A stretch of 64,000 bases of DNA. Source: Berberis thunbergii. Taxonomy: Eukaryota; Streptophyta; Magnoliopsida; Ranunculales; Berberidaceae. Each line of letters starts with the position of its first letter. Within the stretch, counting starts at the first letter, position 1. Shown here in pieces: positions 49,401 to 61,486 of the stretch. A program made the position numbers and the translations under genes. Where the stretch lies: the NCBI GenBank assembly GCA_003290165.1, contig QNQO01000827.1, positions 124,001-188,000 of the forward strand. Direction: 5' to 3'. Below the pieces are notes generated by a model that ran no database searches, was not told the origin of the DNA, and saw nothing but the letters and a program-made list of their open reading frames with translations.

Positions 49401-52400
49401 CGACATCAGAAACCTAAATGACGATTTAATATGGCCCTTAAGGATACATAAATATGAGTTTGTGTTTTGTACCAACACTCAAAGAACAATAAAAGTTACC
49501 ACAATCACCTGCAAGACAGAGAATAGTAGAATACCCTCTAAGGCTCTAAAATACTTAGTGTTGAGATTATATAAGAAATCTGGTACAGTGGTACTCAAGT
49601 ATCAAACACTGAGGGCATTCCTTTGGTGGTGCATTTTGGGAATCAGTGGTAGACTAGATAAGCTACTAGTCTCTTAGTTGGACTTCTCAATAACAGGCAT
49701 GTCCAAGTTGTAAAGGAGGGTTTTTTGTGTATCCACATATGAAGCCATTACTAAATTGGAGTATTCTGATTATTACAAAGGATATAAATCATGTGAGATC
49801 CCTGTGGTTGAAGTTACCAACCTCATAGCAAACATTTTTTGCCATCTTCTGGTCAATGTTGTATCTCATTTGGCATAGTCATGATAGTACTGAGCTTTGA
49901 TGCTAGATTTAGGCCTTTACATTATTATATAAATTATATTTGTTCTTATAGTGTCACACTTTTTGGAAAAAATTGGCTTCAACCTATTGGATCAGAAGGG
50001 GAAGCGAAAGGGAATATATGATATATCAGGGCTGTTCAGTGCTGGAATATGCATATTATGTTGTTTCATTCTACTTATGATTATATAAATGTACAGCTGC
50101 TTTCCTTATTGTTAGGGATTTCCTCATTTGCACCATTTACTACATAATCTAGAGACACACAAGGGCGGGAGTTTTAATTGTGGTTTTGATGCAGGAGCAT
50201 AGCTTCTATCTAAATTTCAGTTTTAAAATATTTAATAGTTTTTAGAATTTACTTTCATAAGTATAATTTTTACAAGGTAGTTGCAATGTTTTAGGAGGTT
50301 TCTAAAAATTAGTTTTTAAAATTATTTATAGATATGACCTAGGTGTTTCTAGGTATAATTTTATTTTCAGAGACTTAGCAGCCTATAAAACTAGGCCGCT
50401 CCTTTTGTAAAACCGAAAATAGTTTTTGATATTGATTAACAAAAAGTAAGCTTGTGTAGCTTTTTATTTTGGTATGTGGAGATTCTTTTTCTTTGTTACA
50501 AAATAAATTCCGCATCTATGATCAATTTGAATCAGCTTCCATAATTAGTAATTCTTTTTCAGTTAACACAAGTTGAAAATTTGAATACTAAACCACTATT
50601 TATCAGGGAAAAGTGAAGTGGTTATGCTCGTGGGAGTATATTTGGTTTTAGAAACTTAGAAATAGAAAATGAAATAAAATGAGCTACTCAAGTTAATGAT
50701 AAATTTAATAGACACTTCATGTTTGTGATAACACAAGCACAAGCGTTGCAAATTTATCTGAGAACTGTGTGTCACTCTTAACAGAGAAGTGGCACTTAGA
50801 AGGTGTAGATCCTCTGATCTCTATCCTGCCATACATAAATGTATTTTGTTATTTAATTGTGACCATCTGAAGTAACCTCCTCACCTGTTTTGTAACTTAT
50901 AGGCTTCCTCTGCTTCGTCCATGCCACTTCATGATGAACAAGAATTTACTGCTGTATGCAATCCCAGAGACAGTGAACTTGAGCATGCTTGTGAATCTTC
51001 TAAATATGAAATGCAATGCAGGTGTGAAAGGCATTTGATTAAAGATATTTGTGATTTATTTCTTGTTATTAAGCAAAGATCAGTAGTAGATTGATAATTT
51101 TAGCTGAAGGTTAACTTGAACCTGATATTAAGTCCTAAATCAACCTATGTCATTTCAATGGATTTATCTCGCATGCTCTGTCAACTAGGAGAGAATTGCC
51201 AGCATCCTCCCCGTCATCAAAGGAGAAAAATTATTTGGAGTTGGACATTGAGAATGTGAAACCAAAGGTGAGTTTTTTTTTTTTTGTTCCTTTCAAAGGC
51301 TGAACTAATTTTACGGTTAAGGTTAACACGTCATGTTGCTGATGACCACGCTTTTTCTATTGTCATGGATGAATTCATTTGAGGTGGTGTTGTTACTTAA
51401 GAAAACATACATACTCCTACTCATCTAAAGAGTGTGTTGGGGGGCACCTTTCTGAAACAGTTAAACCCAAATTGAGTGAATTATTGGATATATTGCATTA
51501 CGCGTAATTATCTTTAATCACTTGTATTTATTTACCCTTTTTCTCCACAGAAACATCTCTTTGCCCTTACATTTTGCTTCTAGCTAATTTGATATTTCAT
51601 GTTTAGAATCTTTCTTATCTTTTTTTTTTTTTTTTTGGTTTGTTATTTCTTAGGTATCACCAGGTGAAGTGGAAGGATATGCTAATGCACACAATATCAG
51701 CAAAAGTGAACCTGATCACGCCTCCCTTTGTAAATCATTGAATGAGAAAAAACCCAAAAGGTTGGTGTACAGGCTTTTAACTGAAGGAATTTGTTTTATA
51801 TCTAATTAAACAGTAATGAGCTATTTAGATAACTGTAATATGTTGTTTAAGCTGACCTTCAACTCACATCAACTGAACTTACTAACATGATATGCTCTGC
51901 TAAGCAGGAGACTGTTGCCTGCATCATCCATATTACTGAAGGAGATAAATGAATTTGACTTCGAAGTTGGGAATGAGAAAACAAGGGTAAGCTCTCTTGT
52001 TTTATGTTTTAGAATTTGTTGGATCGTCTTTTCTCATGACATCTATCATCTTGCTGTTGATCTTTTGCCATTCCTTGATAATCCATTGATCCCTTTGTCA
52101 AACACTGGTCCTTAAAACCATGGAAGCTATGCACTTAAAACGGATAACGAACCCATAATGGTCCTAAGATATAATGGTATATAATGGAATAGTTTTTTAA
52201 ATATATTTGTAATACTCTAACAAAGTATTAATGTATTATATAGTAAAAAAAAGTAAATTATGTTCATAACATTAAATTTAAAACGAAAAAATTAATAAAA
52301 ACACCTTTTCTTCGTATGAGAGTGAGATCGCAACAAAGAGTGCGATCGACTCTTCTTCTTATTCTTCCCTTCTTCTATTCTCGTTCTCTGTCAAACGACG

Positions 52401-54068
52401 ATGTCTAGTTCTGCGTCGATTGGTGATGGCTAGCTCAAGTCTTTATTTCCTATGAGTCTAGGGTTCTCGTTCGATCGAGAATGAAATGGGTAATTTTATT
52501 TATTTATTTATTATTATTATTATTTTTTATGTATTAGAACAAAACGTTAAAAAGGGGTTATTGAAAAAACGTTATGTCAATAATGGTCATATAACACCGT
52601 TATATCGGAGTTACCCGTTAAGAGTTATAACGCCGTTTTAACTGCACAACATGGTAGCACGGATTTCCGAACCTTCAGCACGAAGCTTTGGGGACCTTAC
52701 TACCTTCGAACGCCGTTTGCTATAAAAAAAAGGACAAAAAACTTGGTTATCCATATAAGTATTGGAAATATGTTAAGGTTGGCAGCCTGTGCAAATCCTT
52801 TGCCACCTTATCAGCTTCCAAAACATAAACAGTTCTAGTGGCTGCATACTTACATAGCACCACATATTAATGGTTCATCTGTGACAAACAGTGCAGATTT
52901 GATTAAGGCTCATTAGTAATTACACTTTAGGATATATTTCCGTTTCAACCGAACGTATAGTATATTGAAAATTTGAAACCCATGTTTGCATTGTTGTTCA
53001 GAATATTATCTTGTATAATTTCAGTGTTTCAGAGCCCACACTTATACAGGGTTTGATTCTGAAATTGAGTTTCTCCGGCAGCAGTAGTCACCATCCAATG
53101 CTACTGTTTGACAGATGTGCACTCTTACACAATCCCTTTTTTTTCTCTCTTTTTTCCTTAATCTCCAAACCCTTTTCCATCCCCCTCAGAGCTTAATGCT
53201 AAATCATTGTGAAGATCTCACTTGTGCCCATAATTTTTGTTTATGAGGTCAATCCAGTGGAGATCAATAACTTTTTATTTCCACTCCCAGAATGCCTACA
53301 TGTGTTGGACACTGAGGTGCCTGTACTTCTGGACAGGACAATGCGTATTCCTTTGGTTATCAAATTTTAAATATCTTTTCGAGTTCCAATTCCTTTTTGT
53401 TTGCATAGTATCCAATTCTATGGAAAGAAAAACCAATCTCAAAAGTTTATATGATAGTGATCATCGTCAACCTCATGATTTTTGACTAGTTAAAGTTTCT
53501 AAAAAAATGGAAATTGAATTCTTTTGGGTGCGAGAGAATAAATGGGAATTGGATAGTCATCTTCAACTTTTATTCCTTTTCATGAAATTATATTCGATAA
53601 TATACCCCGAGTTATATTAACATCTTTGTTAAAAAGACAAAAAGTTCTATCAAATTTTCTTTTCACAGTTTGTAAACTACCCACTGTTTATCCAATTTAT
53701 GTTTGAAACAAATTTTCCATGTCTGAAGTTGTGAACCACGTGTTGTAAGATTTGCATTTGGTAACATAAGTATATTATGCTAAGCTTGTTATTTACAAAA
53801 GTAATACTAGATACAAAAATGTTTGTTGCAATGCTACTTTAAGTTACCATGCTTAAGTCATCGCTTCGTACCTTGTTCAATGCTGATATGTATTTGTAAC
53901 ATTGTCATAATATCCTTTAGTTAAAACGTTCTTATTTTTTAAGAAAATCTTGGTATGTTTCGTTTGCAGGAACGTAGGGGAGGAAAGAAATTGCCTTTAG
54001 AAGGGAAAACACTAACTATGGGTAGCGATTCTCTTCTTAAGTTGTTGAAGAGCAATCTTCACATTTAA
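37475..54068 (+). CDS. KIN6: Kinesin-like protein KIN-6
   Basis: ATP-driven microtubule motor of the kinesin-6 class. Twenty coding exons: 37475-38044, 38152-38354, 38472-38595, 38723-38817, 39546-39681, 40182-40247, 40399-40461, 40662-40712, 42805-42887, 44771-44873, 46911-46959, 47088-47293, 47458-47586, 48860-48947, 49069-49199, 50903-51021, 51189-51267, 51654-51760, 51908-51986 and 53970-54068. They total 2580 nt (859 aa) with every junction in frame. The motor has NLRVFLRVRPISP, the P-loop GPTGSGKT (217-224), switch I NSQSSRSQ (His replaced by Gln), switch II DLAGAE (363-368) and a shortened NTSMVFGLCLRSLL. A probable coiled coil follows (LARMKRKDQVLQNFSKALWN), then a tail with repeated RRxLPASS motifs. 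A non-coding exon probably ends at 37158, with an intron to 37424. Introns hold a LINE, a hAT and simple repeats. Confidence 0.93.
41033..42341 (-). mobile_element. ORF1-only L1-type LINE, antisense in KIN-6 intron 8
   Basis: The minus strand encodes L1 ORF1 (FVFKFKKEEDKSNVLEMGPL, then CNSCAFFSHTKQQC zinc knuckle), ending at 41249. It is followed by about 190 bp of 3' UTR that ends AACTCGCTTTCC and a poly-A run. No endonuclease or RT lies between ORF1 and the tail. It begins inside ORF1 (ECDRLVIGSFVGKRLAYG), so the 5' end is cut. GAGATTCA at 41025-41032 and 42342-42349 is an 8-bp candidate target duplication. One frameshift near 42215-42225 separates the first part. Confidence 0.8.
43664..44513. 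mobile_element. hAT-type element (850 bp) in KIN-6 intron 9
   Basis: The ends are TAGGGCTAGGC and GCCCAGCCCTA, with the perfect 8-bp duplication CTTAATAC (43656-43663 and 44514-44521). The subterminal regions repeat words such as CCGGTT, GGTCCGGCCCGAG and GGCCAGGCCCGA. It has no transposase. A 42-bp tandem pair (GTTGAGTAGCTAGTG...) lies at 44171-44254. Confidence 0.92.
52131..52645. mobile_element. Possible MITE in KIN-6 intron 19
   Basis: GCACTTAAAACGG near 52129 faces CCGTTTTAACTGC near 52633, a 12/13 inverted match, with weaker inverted similarity further in (AACGGGTAA, ATAACGG). No convincing target duplication was found. A TTTA/ATT simple repeat sits at about 52498-52527. Confidence 0.4.
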
Positions 54069-55090
54069 ACAGAAGGGATTTTGTGTTGTAAATGACACAT
54101 TGGTAATGTGACCCATTTTTTCGCGTCGTTCAAATTCAGCAGGAGAAAACGTGAGCGAGGCACCAAGTCTGCTTTATTTTTATTTAGTTTATTTGTCTGC
54201 TGAAAAGAAGGAATAATATGTATATGTTCATGTGTCTAATTTCCTTCTGTAAGAAGTTTCGACTGCATTGAACAAACTAACATACAGAATAATTACACTT
54301 TGATTTTGTTTGAAAGAAACCGGCCTTGGATCTATCATTTTTGTGTGCAAAGTTTTCTGTGAGACGTTCTATGAATTTTTTCATGACTTTATTGATTGCC
54401 TTTTTGCCATGCCTAAATTGTATTGAGGTGGATGTTACAGTTGAAAAGCCTGAGTTTTTTTTTTTTAATTACTTTCATTGTAATTGTCGATGCAGTCTGA
54501 TGTTTTTCATTGTAATCTATTGCTACTGATATGAGTAGATTGTAATAAATCAAAACCCCATTGGGCTTGGATATGAGTAGATTGTAAGGGCTTATTATTT
54601 ATATTTTTTTAGATGTTAAATTGTAACGGCCCTTAAAAAACGCTTCAAGCTGGAATTGGAGATGAATCCGAATCAATCAACTGGTAAGACTTGCCTGTGA
54701 TGATTTCAATAGTAACAACAACAATATTTTGAATCTTATAGGACATGAAACATGTATTTTAATCATGAAATATGTTTGAATAATCCTATAGGATTTTGAA
54801 TAAATCGTTTTTACCAAAGAAATAAAGACTTTATCATAAAACGTAAATGCTGAAAGAATGCACACACCTTCACTATTCGGTCAAACTAAAGATTGTAACT
54901 GAAAATTCCATTGTTTAATCTCAGTGACTTTTAGCAAAAACTTACTGCTTGCACAAATGTTTCAACGCTAAAAAAAAAAAAGGTACTCGAACAAGTTGGG
55001 GGTTGAAAAGGTAAAGAAATAAAATAAATAAAAGATAAAGATATTTCATTGCCAAATCAAATAGAAAATTTTCAAGAAAAGAAAAACGGC
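54069..55090. other. 3' flank of KIN-6 and intergenic space
   Basis: Probable 3' UTR to about 54300, then AT-rich sequence without coding signal. Confidence 0.5.
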
Positions 55091-58000
55091 TGTGAAGAGA
55101 AGAGAGGCTAGATGACAGGTAGGCTCTCCTCTCTGAGTTGAGAGTTGAGACAAAAGATAAACAAACTCATGAGACAAATGGCAAAGAGAGAAAGATGGAG
55201 AGTAGTATTAGTAATAACAACAGAGAGGGATGAAAACAGAGAGTGGTGTTTTTTGGGTGAAAAAGAAAAACAAGAAGAAGAAGAAGAAGAAGACTATGGG
55301 GGTCTAGCAGCAATAAAAGGAAGGGTGAAGAGGGTGGTGAGTAATCTTCGTCGTAAGAGCGAGCGAGCGAGCAGGCAGGCAACAAAGTAAATTACTTTCC
55401 AAGATTATTATAAAATTATTACTTACTATCATTCTTCATTCTTCATTGTTGCTCTGCTCTGTTCTGCACTTAAAGTTCACTAACAATTAAATTTTGTTAC
55501 AAATTATTTGTTTGTTTGTATTGATAATAATTGCTGCCTCATCATTCATTAAATGCATTTGCATCTTCTCATCTCACATGCTTAGTTCTCCACCTTCACC
55601 CCTTCACAATGGAATCATCACATTGGTTTTTGCTTTAGCCTTTGGAGAACTTCTCCTTCTCTTCTCTTTCTCTTTCTCCTTGTGAGTTTATATGTCTGCC
55701 TTTCATTTCCTGTTTCTTACTTTTGGAGATTAATCACATGTTAGTACTAATCATCTTTGTTTCCATTGATTTGCTTTTCTCTTTCTTGCTCAGGACTCTT
55801 GCATGTTTCATTGTAAGTATTTCCTTTAATTTCCTTCTAGAGTTTATGTCTTTCACTTTCTGATTTACCTTATTGAAAACTAGATTAATTCAATTTGAGT
55901 TTTCATTGATTTCCTTTTCTGTTGCTTAGGTTAACTTGTTTTGCTTTTCCTTTGGGTTTAGATCTTATGCCCACTTCACATGGCTAACTTTTATTTCTAC
56001 ATTTGATCTTTATGTGATTCTCTCAACTGCTAACAACAATTGTCAGATTGAAACTAAATTTACCACACAATTTTCTTGATTGAATCAAGTTTTAACAATT
56101 AATGTTTTCGAATCGAATCTAAGTTAATCAGTCAGTTTTGTTGAAGCGAATCTAGTTTTAACGGTTGATTTTTTCGAATCAACTACAGTTTTACTGGCTG
56201 TCTTTGTTGGATCAAGTCCAGTTTTACTGGTTGATTTTGACGGATAATTGATTTTGTAGCATCAAATCTAGTTATACCGGTTGAATTTCTTGATTGAATC
56301 TAGTTTTAATGGTTAAATTTTTCGAATTGAATCTAGTTTTACCGGTCAATTTTGCAGGATAAATCTAGTTTTAACGGTTGGTTTTGTCGAATACTAGTTT
56401 TAACGGTCAGTTTTGTCAAATCGAATCTAGTTTTACCGGTTGATTTTGTCGGATTATCAAATCTAGTTTTATAGTTGATTTGTCGCACCAATTCTAGTTT
56501 TACCGGTCGATTTTGTCGGCTTCTTCGTCAAATACAACATTTTAGTCTTTAGGGTTTTTTTCAGTAAAGAAAGTGCTAGATGTTGATTTAATTCACTCAT
56601 TTTATGGTTTTGTTTGATTAGAAAGTTTCCATGAGATTCGAGATATTTAAAATATGAATCTTACATGCATTCATTGTTAATTAAAAAATATTCCATAAAT
56701 TATGTACTACATATCAACATACAATCATTTTTAAATGTATCCATGGAACTTACAACGATCAGTTGCAGGTCAATACATGAACTTATCTATGCATGGATCA
56801 CTTTGAAATATTATTAACGTCTTTTTTAAGTTGCTTGCTTAGTTACCGAGAACCTCATCTTTGTGAATTATACTTCTCGGTCTATCATGAACTTACAATA
56901 ACAATTTGCCTCTGATAAAAATTACTTTGTTTCAGATTAAAAATTATATAGATTTATTTTTCCTTTTTGGTGCTTGTTCTAGATTCCTGATCTATATATT
57001 TGGTTGGGGGGTTTAATTTGCACTCGCACGTGGCTAATCTTTATTTCTCTGCTTCATCTTTCCAGGATTCTTGCAACTGCTAACGTCTCTTTTAAGATTA
57101 AGGAGTGCTAGGTATGTCTAATGCTCCTTTATTCACTCATTTAAGGGTTTACTTGATTGGAAATTTGTTCATGAGATTAGTATTTTATGGAGGAGTTTAA
57201 AATATATATCTGATGTGTATGTATTTGTAATCGGAAAAGATTCCTGAAATCGTACACATATATCAACATGCAGTCATCTTAGAAGAAAGCCTTTGAACTA
57301 ATAAATATTGATTGCATTGTAGTATTTAGTATGGATCTCTTTCAAATATTATTAGCGCAATGTTGTTATTTCTTGCTTAATTACCATGTATATATGGAGA
57401 GCCTTCAGTGTTATTAAGGCCTCTAGGTTTGGATTTTACTATCCTTTCAATGCCTCTAAAAGACAAAAGAATTCCTTTAAAAGACTTTTCCTAGGGATGA
57501 ACCTCATCAAATCGAAGGTGCTTCCACCATTAATTGGAGAATATTCCTGAAACATGCAACATCTATATGATGTATCAACATGCAGTCATTTGTAAATGTA
57601 GCCTTGGGATTATAAGGATCTGTTGCCGACTTGCAGTACTTTTATGGTTGTTACATGAGTTCATCTATGTATGGATCACTTTGAAAGATTATATATTAAT
57701 GTGTGTATTCAGTTGCTTGCTTAATTACCATGTATATGGACAGCCTTCAATCTTATTGGGCTCTCTAGGTTTTTGCTGTAGTAGATTTTATCATCTTTTG
57801 ATGAGTTTTTCTAGGGATGAATCTCATTGAAAAGCTCCATGAATTCTAACTCAACTATTTTTCAATTAGCCATTTGTTGTTGAAAAAATCCACTTTCCTT
57901 TCCCTAGCCACTATTTCTGAAACATGCTTTTCAAATATAGGTTTCATGTTGAGGTTTGCTCACAATAACGAGCATCCATAATTTATTTTAATTTAGTCAC

Positions 58001-58205
58001 TAATTTTCAGGTTTTATTTGATTGGATAGTCTCTGTGAAACTGATATTTCATTGAGGGATTTTAAATGTGAATCCAATGCTGTTGTTCTTACCTTCTTTC
58101 ATATGTACGATGTTATCATGTCTGAACAAACTGTACATATAACTTCTATCATTTTTTCATTTTTAAATTGTTACTGATATAGAAAGCTTCACATCTAATA
58201 ACCAG
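55091..58205 (+). other. Probable leader region (5' UTR exons and introns) of the DLN-motif gene
   Basis: The sequence from 55100 has a purine-rich leader with a (GAA)n tract at about 55268-55293, followed by pyrimidine-rich intron-like stretches and candidate splice sites. One is the donor after GGAGTGCTAG at 57111. No long frame continues in register with the coding exon at 58206, so it is most likely non-coding, though a short upstream coding exon is not excluded. Confidence 0.45.
56080..56530. repeat. Degenerate minisatellite, ~12 copies of a 30-40 bp unit
   Basis: The core GAATCTAGTTTTAACGGTTG, followed by ATTTTGTCG, recurs about 12 times with variation (CCGGT, ACGGT, CTGGT). It is in the probable leader intron of the DLN-motif gene. 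Confidence 0.85.
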
Positions 58206-59519
58206 GATCCCGTTCTTGACAAGATGAGTCACTTAGATGACAAGGTTGTCTCTCAAACAGAGACCTCTGTTGGGAATATCAGTCCAACAGAAAGTGTTGC
58301 TAAAGAACATTCAGTAGATATTCCAGAGTTGAGCCAAATGGAGTGTACTATCATAACTACAGAACAGACTGGGGGTATTCATTCCAAAGGTTCAGAGAAC
58401 TTAACTGTTACTGGGGGCATCATCACAAACACGGATGATTCAGATACCCTTTTTCCTTTGAAGGAGGATAGCGAAGCAGCAGTTAATGATGTGAAAGAGT
58501 TTGCTGCTGGGTCAATTTTGAAGATGACTGGAAGTGAGGATTCTGCGACAACCGGTGATGTCTCAAAATCAACAATGGATACTAAAGCGTCAGACAAAAC
58601 TGTTGAATTGGATATGGGTTCTGATTTTGTGTTAGACGATGCTCTAGAAGTTGCTGGACAAGTTGGTAAAGAACTGAAACCAGAAGTGCCAGTTTACGGA
58701 GAGCCACTGTGCAGTTCTGAACAAAACTCAGAAAGCAAAATTGTGCATCCAGGCAGTCTTGATTCTGTAAGTTGTAAGCAAGACCAACCCGTGGTTGGAA
58801 CAAATAACATATCGCCTGGACAAAAAAATCCTTCTGCAGTCCTTTCTTCGAGTGGAATGGATAAGTTGATAGATTCACACCATATAGAGAAATCTGAAGG
58901 CGCATGCGACGGAGATTTGTCCCAGGTCACTGAATCTGCTCGAGAACAATTCTTAAAATCTGAAAAAAGCGTGGCTCTTTTTGATCTGAATGAAGCTTTC
59001 CATCCAAAAGAGGTGGAAAAAACTCCTGAGGTGCATGATTCTCCACCCTTTGACCTCAATGTGACCCTGGTTGACAGTGAGGAAATGAGTGCTATGAGAA
59101 ACGTTGATTTGAATGAGCCTTACCCGTTCAATGATAATGTTAAGCAGTTTGAACACGGTGAGGGTTCCTCTGCGTATAAGGAGTTCAGCCTCATGGGTTT
59201 CAAATGTTTGACGGGTAGAGATGGCATCATTGAAATTCCGCAGAAGATGAACTCAGAAGGTATTCAAATACCCACCTCCTACTCCGGACTGCCCTCTCCT
59301 ATGAGCACAACCAACTCAACAGGCTTGTCCACCGCAGAAGTTAAGGGCACGGAACAAGGGACCCCAAGGCAGCTAAACTTTCCTAGACAGACTCTATCTA
59401 TAGAGGAGCAGATGAGGCTTACTTCCCAGCCAATGAGCGAAGGGATGGCGATGAAGCGGATGGAACCAGATGGCGGCTATGACCCATATCCAGGGCCAGG
59501 GATCCACAGGAGGTATTAA
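58206..59519 (+). CDS. DLN-motif protein of unknown function
   Basis: One long exon; an AG acceptor precedes 58206 and the first ATG is at 58224, giving 431 aa (MSHLDDKVVSQTETS to GPGIHRRY). Codons 58206-58223 are also open (DPVLDK), so an upstream coding exon could exist. The N-terminal half is acidic and Ser/Thr-rich, probably disordered. Three DLN motifs follow: LFDLNEAF (about 252), PFDLNVTL (about 275) and NVDLNEPYPF (about 293). DLN-type EAR motifs recruit TOPLESS corepressors in many plant proteins. The C-terminus has a more ordered-looking stretch (SLMGFKCLTGRDGIIEIP, then RQTLSIEEQMRLTSQP). I do not recognise a named family; a nuclear corepressor-linked role is inference. Confidence 0.85.
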   Translation, partial: DPVLDKMSHLDDKVVSQTETSVGNISPTESVAKEHSVDIPELSQMECTIITTEQTGGIHSKGSENLTVTGGIITNTDDSDTLFPLKEDSEAAVNDVKEFAAGSILKMTGSEDSATTGDVSKSTMDTKASDKTVELDMGSDFVLDDALEVAGQVGKELKPEVPVYGEPLCSSEQNSESKIVHPGSLDSVSCKQDQPVVGTNNISPGQKNPSAVLSSSGMDKLIDSHHIEKSEGACDGDLSQVTESAREQFLKSEKSVALFDLNEAFHPKEVEKTPEVHDSPPFDLNVTLVDSEEMSAMRNVDLNEPYPFNDNVKQFEHGEGSSAYKEFSLMGFKCLTGRDGIIEIPQKMNSEGIQIPTSYSGLPSPMSTTNSTGLSTAEVKGTEQGTPRQLNFPRQTLSIEEQMRLTSQPMSEGMAMKRMEPDGGYDPYPGPGIHRRY

Positions 59520-59527
59520 TAGCTCGT

Positions 59528-59547
59528 GTCTGTGTGTGTGTGTGTGT
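59528..59547. repeat. (TG)n microsatellite in the 3' UTR
   Basis: About nine TG units directly after the DLN-motif stop codon. Confidence 0.9.
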
Positions 59548-59799
59548 GGTGGAGGTAGGTTGAGGGAAGGATAGTACGAACTTCCGAATTTTCTTTAGTT
59601 TTATTAAATGGCTTGTGTCTGTTTGTGTGTTCAGAATTAGACCAGCGGTCAAGGACGAAGTGAAAAGGGTTTCTTAGTTTTATTTTCAGTATCTATATTT
59701 GGTAGAAGGCTGGTGCAGCCAGAAAATCTGAGATTCCTGGACCCGTTTATTTGACATATCAAATGAAATGGAGAGGCTGAATCTCTTTATATAATGTCC

Positions 59800-61486
59800 T
59801 TGCATAATGTGTATGTTGTGATTATCAGAAGTTCGAACTTTTAGTAGGTTCTTTTCAACCGATCAGATTCATATGGTATTATCATCATATATATGAGTGC
59901 TGATATGGTGATATCATTGATTAGGTTGTGCGTCGAAACATTTCTTCTTTTATTTATTATTATTATCAGTTTTTTTTAAAAGATTATTTTCCAAAACCAG
60001 AGTTGTGCTGAGCCTTTCGGCTATCTGGCAACATATCTTGGCCAGCCCACAGCTAAGTCCACTTTACACGAGACACCAGTCTAACCAGAGGGTTGATCCC
60101 TGAATCCATGATGTATGCCAGGGCAACTCTGCCAACTATAAGTTTGATTAGGTGATGATGGGATAGTTACATTCTCTTTTTTGAGAATGCATGTTGATGC
60201 ATCACCACCCCTGCAGTCTAGATGGCAGCTATCTAATAATGCGGAAGTTTGCTTCTTCTTCTTCTTCTTTTTTCTTCTTCTCTATTCAAGAATTTCTCAA
60301 GTGCAGGGAACTCTTGTTCTGTTGGATGTCAATGATTGACGACGAAACAAACAATTTATCATGGAAGTATGGGTAGTGCTATTTCATTTCTATTTCTAGA
60401 AGGACAAACCACTTGTCATGGCTTATTTCTTTTGCTCATATTCTATTTGATCTAAAAGTCCTCATAATAGCCATTCTGGATGCAGGATCTATTGTCATTA
60501 AGTTGTCACAAGAATGGGAAAACTCATCTCATGCACTATCAGCTAGTTAACATTTAAAATTACAAGAAATGACAGCAACTTGATCTGTTGGTATTAGAGC
60601 TGAGCAAATACAATGCTCCTTGCAGCCAATACATTGCATGGTTTGTTTCTGAAATCGAGATCTATCCACCCCCCCTCTCTCATATATGCACTGCACATAT
60701 TCTTTTTTGACTCTTTAAATTGCTTAAATCAATAGGAATATGCAGGCAGCAACGATGACTTGTTTGCCCAGCCTTGACCATAGCCATGATACTTAGCTAA
60801 GCCCATCATTCTATTATATTTCTCGTGTCTGAATCATTCCAACATCCATTTCATCATGATTTTCTATGTCAATAAAAAGGAAAAGAAGATAGATAATTAG
60901 GCATGTGCCCTTGAAATTGATGTTGATTATTAATTATTTGCCATAAACTCTGATGCCATATACTGTATCAAAATTTTGGAGCTCTGACATTGGAATCGTC
61001 TCCTCTGTTCATTATGTTGGGCCTCAAACAAAACTACAAAAGGTTGGAACTAAAGAGATTGAATGCCTGATGCTGAAAGGGAGAAGAGCTTTTGTGCCTT
61101 TATATGAGGGTAGATTGTTGCCTTGAGTGGTTTTCCTTCGATTTTGCAGCTAAATAAGTAGATGATGCAGTATTTTATACCCAGAATGTGAACAAATAGG
61201 CAGTGCTGCCAGTGTATACTATATTTGGAGAGGCATTAGAAAGGGAAAATTAAGAAATACACTCGAAGCATATAACAACCAAGTCTTGAGACACGGAGCT
61301 TAAGCCTGCCTTTGAAGATAAGGTACAACCTACTGACCAGATGATCACACCATTGAACAGGTAAGTGTGTAGAACAAGAAGATGCGTATTGGTTAAGATG
61401 AGCTAGATAAGGATTACTTACTGTATCATTGTGCAGTTGTACTCTACATCACAAGCTACAGTATGGGCCGGCTTACTGATAGCATA
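59800..61486. other. Intergenic region
   Basis: AT-rich sequence with a CTT simple repeat near 60256-60272. No gene, RNA or bounded transposon was recognised. Confidence 0.5.

Noticed and set aside
49390..49677. 95-aa open frame in KIN-6 intron 15
   Set aside because: No recognisable domain, no splice or start context; treated as a chance frame.
55145..55390. 81-aa frame rich in Glu and Arg upstream of the DLN-motif gene
   Set aside because: Encoded by a GAA repeat in the probable leader; it ends without a frame link to the exon at 58206.
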